Below are positions 5,592-9,782 of a stretch of DNA of 9,782 nt, one piece after another (position 1 is the stretch's first letter; every line of letters starts with the position of its first letter). The notes under the pieces are model-generated. The model saw nothing but the letters and a program-made list of their open reading frames with translations. It made no database searches and was not told the origin of the DNA. The position numbers and the translations under genes were made by a program. The DNA is from Actinobacteria bacterium 13_1_40CM_66_12 (lineage in GTDB: Bacteria > Chloroflexota > Dormibacteria > Dormibacterales > Dormibacteraceae), in contig MNEW01000038.1 of the NCBI GenBank assembly GCA_001917895.1, positions 1-9,782 of the forward strand, given 5' to 3'.

Positions 5592-7256
5592 GTGACCTCG
5601 GGTCGGCTGGCCGGCGTGGAGCGTTGGTACCTGCGCGCCGGCCTGTTCGCCCTCCCGCTGGCCTATTGGTGGGGCACCTACGACCGTTACATCGTCCCCA
5701 AGCTGCTGGTCGCCAGGCTGCTCGTCATCGGCATGCTTTTCCTGTTCGTTTTTCGGACGCTCGTCTCGAAGTCGCTGGTGATCAAGAGGACTCCACTCGA
5801 CGTGCCGCTCGTCCTCTTCCTCGCGTCGGCGGGGCTCTCCACCCTTCTCGCCTACAACCAGAACGTCGCCGTCTTCGGCATCTACTCCCGCTACGACGGC
5901 CTGCTGACGATCCTCACCTACGCCGCGTTGTTCTGGCTCGGGGTTCAGGCGCTGCGGGGCCCCGGCGATGGCCGAACGCTGCTCCGGGTGCTGATGGCCG
6001 CCGGCTACGTCGTGGCCGCCATCGCGATCGTCCAATCGGTTTCCGACTCGCTGCAGCAAGGCGTCTTCGTTCCGGCCGCGGGCACCCTCGGCCAGAAGAA
6101 CGTGCTGGGCGCGTTTCTAGCCCTGCTCTGCCCTCTCGCGTACGGCGAGGTGGCGGCGGCGAGGTCGTGGGCGGCGCGGCTCCTCGCCTTGAACGCCCTC
6201 GCCATTTACAGCCTCGCCCTTTTCCTCAGCTTCAGCCGGAGCGCCTGGGTCGGCGTGGCGCTGGCGGCGATCGTGGTCGCCGCCGGCGTGAGGGGTCCTG
6301 GGCTTCGAATCGCGATCGCCGGCGCCGCCGGGGTCGTCGTCCTGGCTGCCGCCATCGCCCTTCTAGCCCAGACCGGCGGCCTCCAGCCCCAGCGCGCCGA
6401 CCTCGGCGAGTTTGGCGACCGGCCGGCTGTCTGGTTGGACAGCCTTCGCCTCATCGCCAGCCAACCTTTGTTTGGATACGGGCCTGACAACTTTGGCCTG
6501 GTGTTCCCGCGCTTCGAGGCCACGGACCTCCATCAGCAGTGGGACAAGGCCCATGCCGAGACACTTCAGGTCGCGGCGACCCAGGGTCTTGTGGGCCTGG
6601 CCGCGTATCTCCTGATCGTGGCCGCATTCATGCGGGCGTTCTGGCGAGGGCGCAGGAACGTCGGCGGGTTCGCCCTGTTTGCGGGGTGGCTGGGCTACAC
6701 CGCGACCCTCCAGGTCAACTTCTCCGCCCTCGCCGCCGCCTTTCCTTTCTGGCTCTTCGCCGCCGCGGCCATGGAGATCTGGGGAGCCACACGCAACGTG
6801 GCGGTGATCGCGTGGACCAGCGGCCGGCCCGCGGCGGCGGCTGCATCGATCGTCACCTTCGTGCTGGCACTCGCCGTCGTCGGCACTGGTCTCCCGTTCC
6901 TGGCCGACGCTCGCGTGCTCGAGGCGGTAAGTGCGGACTTCGCCGGGAGGAACCGCGACGCCCTCGCCCCCGCCCAGGAGGCGAGGAGGCTCTGGCCGCG
7001 TGAGAGCGTTTATGCCGTCGAGGTCGGCAACCTCGCGTTCGAGCGCCAGGACTGGGCGCTCGCGCGTGACGCATATGACGATGCGACGGCACTCGGCACC
7101 TACAATCCGCTCGTGTACAGGAACCTCGCCCTGGCCGATCGCAGCCTGGGCCGCGTCGCCGAGGGTAAAGAGGCAGCGCGCAAAGCCGTCGAGCTCAACC
7201 GATTCGACCCCGCCAATCAAGCCTTGCTCGCGCAGTTCGAGGCCTCGCAGCCGTAA
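5592..7256 (+). CDS. O-antigen ligase/polymerase-family membrane protein with C-terminal TPR-like region
   Basis: A 554-residue polytopic membrane protein of the O-antigen ligase (WaaL)/Wzy-C family, which transfers or polymerises lipid-linked glycans on the outer face of the membrane. Multiple hydrophobic spans run from about 15 to 260. Family marks are SFSRSAWVGVALA (about 213-225), the RPAVW segment (277-281) before the large extracytoplasmic loop, GYGPDNF (295-301) and AHAETLQVAATQGLVGL (320-336), whose His-x-Glu-Thr region is the usual catalytic loop. More spans follow (about 338-395 and 417-436). Residues 440-550 are soluble and look like degenerate TPR helices (GNLAFERQDWALARDAYDDA, then NPLVYRNLALADRSLGRVAEGKEAARKAVELN). 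No glycosyltransferase or flippase genes are adjacent, so the glycan is unknown; a protein O-glycosylation role is also possible. Start at GTG 5592 is the first in frame; GTG 5616 is an alternative. Confidence 0.88.
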   Translation: MTSGRLAGVERWYLRAGLFALPLAYWWGTYDRYIVPKLLVARLLVIGMLFLFVFRTLVSKSLVIKRTPLDVPLVLFLASAGLSTLLAYNQNVAVFGIYSRYDGLLTILTYAALFWLGVQALRGPGDGRTLLRVLMAAGYVVAAIAIVQSVSDSLQQGVFVPAAGTLGQKNVLGAFLALLCPLAYGEVAAARSWAARLLALNALAIYSLALFLSFSRSAWVGVALAAIVVAAGVRGPGLRIAIAGAAGVVVLAAAIALLAQTGGLQPQRADLGEFGDRPAVWLDSLRLIASQPLFGYGPDNFGLVFPRFEATDLHQQWDKAHAETLQVAATQGLVGLAAYLLIVAAFMRAFWRGRRNVGGFALFAGWLGYTATLQVNFSALAAAFPFWLFAAAAMEIWGATRNVAVIAWTSGRPAAAAASIVTFVLALAVVGTGLPFLADARVLEAVSADFAGRNRDALAPAQEARRLWPRESVYAVEVGNLAFERQDWALARDAYDDATALGTYNPLVYRNLALADRSLGRVAEGKEAARKAVELNRFDPANQALLAQFEASQP

Positions 7257-7303
7257 CCAAGAGCTGAGGCCCAGCGATTGACTGACATGGGACGGCGGGC
7301 AGC

Positions 7304-8581
7304 GTGCTGAGGACTCCTCGGTCGAGGCAGGTCGCCGCCGGTGTGCTGGTCACATTGGTCACGGCGCTGGTGATCGGAGTCGTCCTCGTGGCCATGACCC
7401 CGGTCGGCTGCGGACCGGCGAATGCGATGGGATTGAAGTCGATCGCCAATCGGTGCAAGTCGCAGTCCGTTGCGGCCCTACGCTCGCCGAGCCCAAGTCC
7501 CTTCGTGTTCCCCAGCCCAAGTGCTCCGCCTTACACTCCGCCGGCTTCTCCCCCGTATAACCCGCCGGCGTCCCCGCCCTACTATCCGCCGGCGTCCCCG
7601 CCCTACTACCCGGGTTCCAGCCCGGCGTTCCCGCCGTTCTACCCTCCGGCCAGCGGGGCCGGCGGAGGCCCGGTGATACCGCCCATCCAGCTGAGCTGCA
7701 CCCTGCCGGTCTTCGCCGGTCCGCCGGGAAGCGGCGGGTTCATCACCTTCCCCAGCGGCAGCTTCACACCCGACCCGAAGAGCGGCGTGACGCTGCCCTC
7801 GCCGAGCCCGGGCTCGTCGCCTCAACCCATCGGCGGGGGCCCGGGAGGCCCAGGGTACGGATACGGGTATCCCGGCTTGACGTGGGACGTTGCTCAAAAG
7901 AAGTGGCTGCCGGCGCCTTACGCATGGGTGAGCCCGGACGGCAGCAAATACGCCTACACGTCGCCGAACTCAATCTACGTGCAGGACGTCGCTGCGGGCA
8001 CCCAGGTCGAGCTCGGCGAAGGTAAGTCGTGGTCGATCGTCGGTGTTCTCGCCGATGGCGTGTACGCGACCAACCCGAACATCGCCGGGCTGTGGGTCCT
8101 GCCCTTCTCGTCGGCTCCGCGCCAGGTCACTGCGAGCGGCTACTGGCAGGCCGTCACCACCGGGGCGGCCTACGGCACCGCAACGTCGGCCGTGCCCCAG
8201 GGAGTCAGCACGACACTCATCAGGGTCGACCTCAAGACCGGAGCCATCGACTCGAACTGGTTCACGCGCCCGGGATCGACTATTTATATCAGCGGCTTCG
8301 ACGGCCACGGCAACCCGATCCTTTACGTGAACTACTTCACCGGCCAGGGCAATGAGGTCTGGATCGCGACCGGCCCGGGCACCGGCCAGCCGATCATGGG
8401 CTCCCAGAATGGAGTCTTCGTCAACGGCACGCCCATCGCCGACAGCCACGGCGTCTGGTTCTCGGCATCGATCCAGGACTTCAGCAATGGCGGCGGCAGC
8501 GGGCAAATTCTGTACGTGCCCAACTCCGGCGTGTACGTGATGAGCAAAATCGGAGGCCAGCTGGCGGGCGGCTGCAACTAG
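7304..8581 (+). CDS. membrane-anchored Pro-rich protein with propeller-like C-terminal domain (unknown function)
   Basis: Function not recognised. The 425-residue protein starts with a short basic stretch (LRTPRSRQ) and one hydrophobic segment (about 10-31), a signal anchor or uncleaved signal peptide. Residues 61-118 are Ser/Pro-rich and include three PPASPPY(Y/N) octapeptide repeats (79-102), a likely extended spacer through the envelope. After a Gly/Pro-rich linker (to about 188), residues 190-425 show short beta-strand units such as AWVSPDGSKYAYTSPNSIYV, VLADGVYATNPNIAGLWVLP, TLIRVDLKTGA and EVWIATGPGTGQPI, reminiscent of WD40/TolB-type propeller blades. Four Cys are visible: two just after the hydrophobic segment, one at about 132 and one near the end. 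The start is GTG 7304; an in-frame stop lies at 7283-7285 and there is no good ribosome binding site. It follows the preceding gene by 47 bp and may be co-transcribed. Confidence 0.82.
   Translation: MLRTPRSRQVAAGVLVTLVTALVIGVVLVAMTPVGCGPANAMGLKSIANRCKSQSVAALRSPSPSPFVFPSPSAPPYTPPASPPYNPPASPPYYPPASPPYYPGSSPAFPPFYPPASGAGGGPVIPPIQLSCTLPVFAGPPGSGGFITFPSGSFTPDPKSGVTLPSPSPGSSPQPIGGGPGGPGYGYGYPGLTWDVAQKKWLPAPYAWVSPDGSKYAYTSPNSIYVQDVAAGTQVELGEGKSWSIVGVLADGVYATNPNIAGLWVLPFSSAPRQVTASGYWQAVTTGAAYGTATSAVPQGVSTTLIRVDLKTGAIDSNWFTRPGSTIYISGFDGHGNPILYVNYFTGQGNEVWIATGPGTGQPIMGSQNGVFVNGTPIADSHGVWFSASIQDFSNGGGSGQILYVPNSGVYVMSKIGGQLAGGCN
7538..7609 (+). repeat. three tandem 24-bp repeats encoding PPASPPYx
   Basis: Three in-frame 24-bp units (7538-7561, 7562-7585, 7586-7609) each encode PPASPPY plus N or Y. 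Units 2 and 3 are identical apart from the last base, and unit 1 differs at a few third positions. The near-identity suggests recent expansion. A degenerate fourth unit (PGSSPAFPPFY) follows. Confidence 0.9.
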
Positions 8582-8617
8582 CCGCCGCGGCCAACGAGCC
8601 TCGGACGGACCCCCGCA

Positions 8618-8623
8618 TATCAT
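8618..8623 (+). promoter_or_regulatory. -10 box of the isocitrate dehydrogenase-like gene (leaderless)
   Basis: TATCAT (5 of 6 matches to TATAAT) is followed by seven bases and the ATG at 8631, the same spacing as at 5579-5592. No purine-rich ribosome binding site lies between, and no clear -35 is seen in the GC-rich DNA upstream. This fits a leaderless transcript. Confidence 0.48.
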
Positions 8624-8630
8624 CTCCTGC

Positions 8631-9716
8631 ATGCCCGCCACCATCGCCGTGCTCCACGGTGACCAGACCGGCGAGGAGCTGCTGAAGGAGGCGGTCCGGG
8701 TCCTGAAGCCGGACGTCATCGGATTCCAGGTCGAACGCCGCGACTTCGACCTCTCGCTCCAGCGACGCCGCGAGACTCGCAACCAGGTCGTCCTCGACGC
8801 GGCCGCCGCACTACGTGAATGCGGCTACGGGCTGAAGGCCGCGACGATCACGCCCGAAGGGGCAGGAGACGTCGGCAGCCCCAACGCGATCCTGCGCAAG
8901 CAGATCGATGGCCGTGTCATCGTCCGTACCGGGCGGCGGATTCCCGGGGTGAGGCCGCTGGCCGGCGTCCATGCGCCGATCTCGGTCATCCGCATGGCGG
9001 TCGATGACGCCTACGGCGCGAAGGAGTGGCGCGAGGGCCACGACCTGGACGAATGGGCGTACAGGACCGAGAAGATCAGCCGGCGCACCAGCCGGATCGT
9101 GGCCGAGTACGCCTTCACGCACGCGAAGCGCATCGAGGCCAAGGTGTTCGGAGGTCCCAAGTACACGGTCAGCCCCGTGTACGAGGGAATGTTCAAGGAA
9201 GAGCTCGACGCCGCCGCGCAGCGCCATCCCGACGTGCGCTACGAGCCACAGCTGATCGATGCCACCTACGCGCTCCTGCTCGCGACCACCGGCGAGTCGC
9301 TCGTCATCCCGGCGCTCAACCGGGACGGCGACACCCTCTCCGACCTCGTCATGCAGATGTTCGGCACCATCGCCGGGGCTGAGTCGGTGCTGCTTGCGTT
9401 CAACGGCGCGGGCGAGGTCTCGGTGGCGATGACTGAAGCGCCCCATGGCACCGCCCCGTCGCTCGAGGGCAAGAACGTCGCCAACCCGATGGCGATGATC
9501 CTGGCCGTCGCCTCCCTGCTCGGCTACATGAAAGGCGAGCAGCCTCGCCGAGCTTCACGATCGGTCTACGAGGCGGCCCTCGAGACTGTCTCCGACGGCA
9601 TCCGGACGGCCGACCTCGGCGGGCAGGCGACCACCAGCGAGTTCACGGACGAGGTGATCCGCCGCGTCCGTACCAAGATTGAAGTCTGGAGCGCGTTAGC
9701 AGACATAGAGAGGTAG
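8631..9716 (+). CDS. isocitrate/isopropylmalate dehydrogenase family protein, type II isocitrate dehydrogenase-like
   Basis: A 361-residue beta-decarboxylating dehydrogenase, probably oxidising a 2R-hydroxyacid such as isocitrate. Aligned by eye with type II isocitrate dehydrogenase (human IDH1), the substrate and metal set appears kept: T74 (ATITPE), S83 and N85 (SPN), R89, R99, R121 and Y128 (R-x6-Y, as human R132/Y139), K177, D210, D234 and D238 (NRDGDTLSD, human NYDGDVQSD). The cofactor loop reads HGTAPSLEGKNVANP (272-286), more like NAD-dependent isopropylmalate dehydrogenases. The Arg-His that follows HGTVT in type II NADP enzymes is absent, and the Lys-Tyr of bacterial type I is Ser-Leu here. 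GGQATTSEFTDEV (330-342) closes the family pattern. It is shorter than type II enzymes (about 400-415). The ATG at 8631 has no Shine-Dalgarno. No TCA-cycle or leucine genes are nearby; isocitrate, homoisocitrate or isopropylmalate remain possible substrates. Confidence 0.88.
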   Translation: MPATIAVLHGDQTGEELLKEAVRVLKPDVIGFQVERRDFDLSLQRRRETRNQVVLDAAAALRECGYGLKAATITPEGAGDVGSPNAILRKQIDGRVIVRTGRRIPGVRPLAGVHAPISVIRMAVDDAYGAKEWREGHDLDEWAYRTEKISRRTSRIVAEYAFTHAKRIEAKVFGGPKYTVSPVYEGMFKEELDAAAQRHPDVRYEPQLIDATYALLLATTGESLVIPALNRDGDTLSDLVMQMFGTIAGAESVLLAFNGAGEVSVAMTEAPHGTAPSLEGKNVANPMAMILAVASLLGYMKGEQPRRASRSVYEAALETVSDGIRTADLGGQATTSEFTDEVIRRVRTKIEVWSALADIER

Positions 9717-9719
9717 GTT

Positions 9720-9741
9720 CCCTGGTCCCCGTGGGACAGGG
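9720..9741 (+). terminator. hairpin after the dehydrogenase gene, possible terminator
   Basis: CCCT + GTCCC (9720-9723, 9725-9729; G9724 bulged) pairs with GGGAC + AGGG (9733-9741) around a CGT loop, 3 bp after the TAG stop. The stem is strong, but the following bases (TTGGACGAG) are not U-rich. It may be a weak terminator or an mRNA 3'-end stabiliser. The rest of the window to 9782 shows no gene I can support. Confidence 0.4.
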
Positions 9742-9782
9742 TTGGACGAGAGGTTAGGGATAGGCGTGAATACGCCGATACG

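Noticed and set aside
5064..6059. Long minus-strand open frame (331 codons) opposite the SnoaL-like and O-antigen-ligase-like genes
   Set aside because: Low-complexity, charged composition typical of an antisense frame in GC-rich DNA; both opposite-strand genes have clear family similarity.
6363..7220. Minus-strand open frame of 285 codons
   Set aside because: Antisense shadow of the O-antigen-ligase-like gene, with no recognisable domain.
7500..7670. CRISPR-like or other non-coding repeat array
   Set aside because: The 24-bp units are directly adjacent, in frame, and encode a regular Pro-rich peptide repeat.

Overview
The window is GC-rich, tightly packed bacterial chromosome with many GTG/TTG starts. 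Its backbone is the conserved ribosomal/transcription cluster rpmG-secE-nusG-rplK-rplA-rplJ-rplL on the minus strand. The base composition, the leaderless-looking starts and the absence of rpoB after rplL suggest a high-GC terrabacterial lineage such as Chloroflexota or Candidatus Dormibacterota. That placement is an inference; there is no 16S or other decisive marker here.

Layout. 2-1120 (+): 3' part of a class V, kynureninase-like PLP enzyme, converging on rplL with only 9 bp between. 1130-4326 (-): the ribosomal operon, read rpmG, secE, nusG, rplK, rplA, rplJ, rplL. Spacing is a few bases or a 1-base stop/start overlap, except for a 147-bp leader before rplJ. That leader holds a TATAAT box, an L10-leader RNA core and a long terminator-like hairpin that also covers the rplJ ribosome binding site. 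4351-4376 (-): intrinsic terminator between tetR and rpmG. 4412-5059 (-) and 5127-5555 (+): a divergent TetR regulator and SnoaL-like/ester-cyclase gene, separated by overlapping face-to-face promoters and a perfect 9-5-9 inverted repeat (likely operator). 5592-7256 (+): O-antigen-ligase-type membrane protein with a C-terminal TPR-like region. 7304-8581 (+): membrane-anchored Pro-rich protein with a predicted propeller-like extracellular domain. 8631-9716 (+): divergent isocitrate dehydrogenase-like enzyme.

How the parts work together. The minus-strand operon makes translation (L33, L11, L1, L10, L7/L12), secretion (SecE) and transcription-elongation (NusG) parts, with a built-in switch that can set L10/L12 output apart from L11/L1. 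The tetR-snoaL pair looks like a self-contained, autoregulated one-enzyme response unit. The two envelope genes (5592, 7304) may be co-transcribed, but nothing ties them to a larger polysaccharide locus inside this window. Several non-operon genes have a TAnnnT box 6-7 nt before the start codon and no good Shine-Dalgarno, suggesting leaderless mRNAs.

The most interesting points are the rplJ leader attenuator, the compact tetR-snoaL regulatory site, and the dehydrogenase, which keeps the type II isocitrate-binding set but has lost the usual NADP-binding residues. No mobile element, CRISPR array, tRNA or rRNA was seen.
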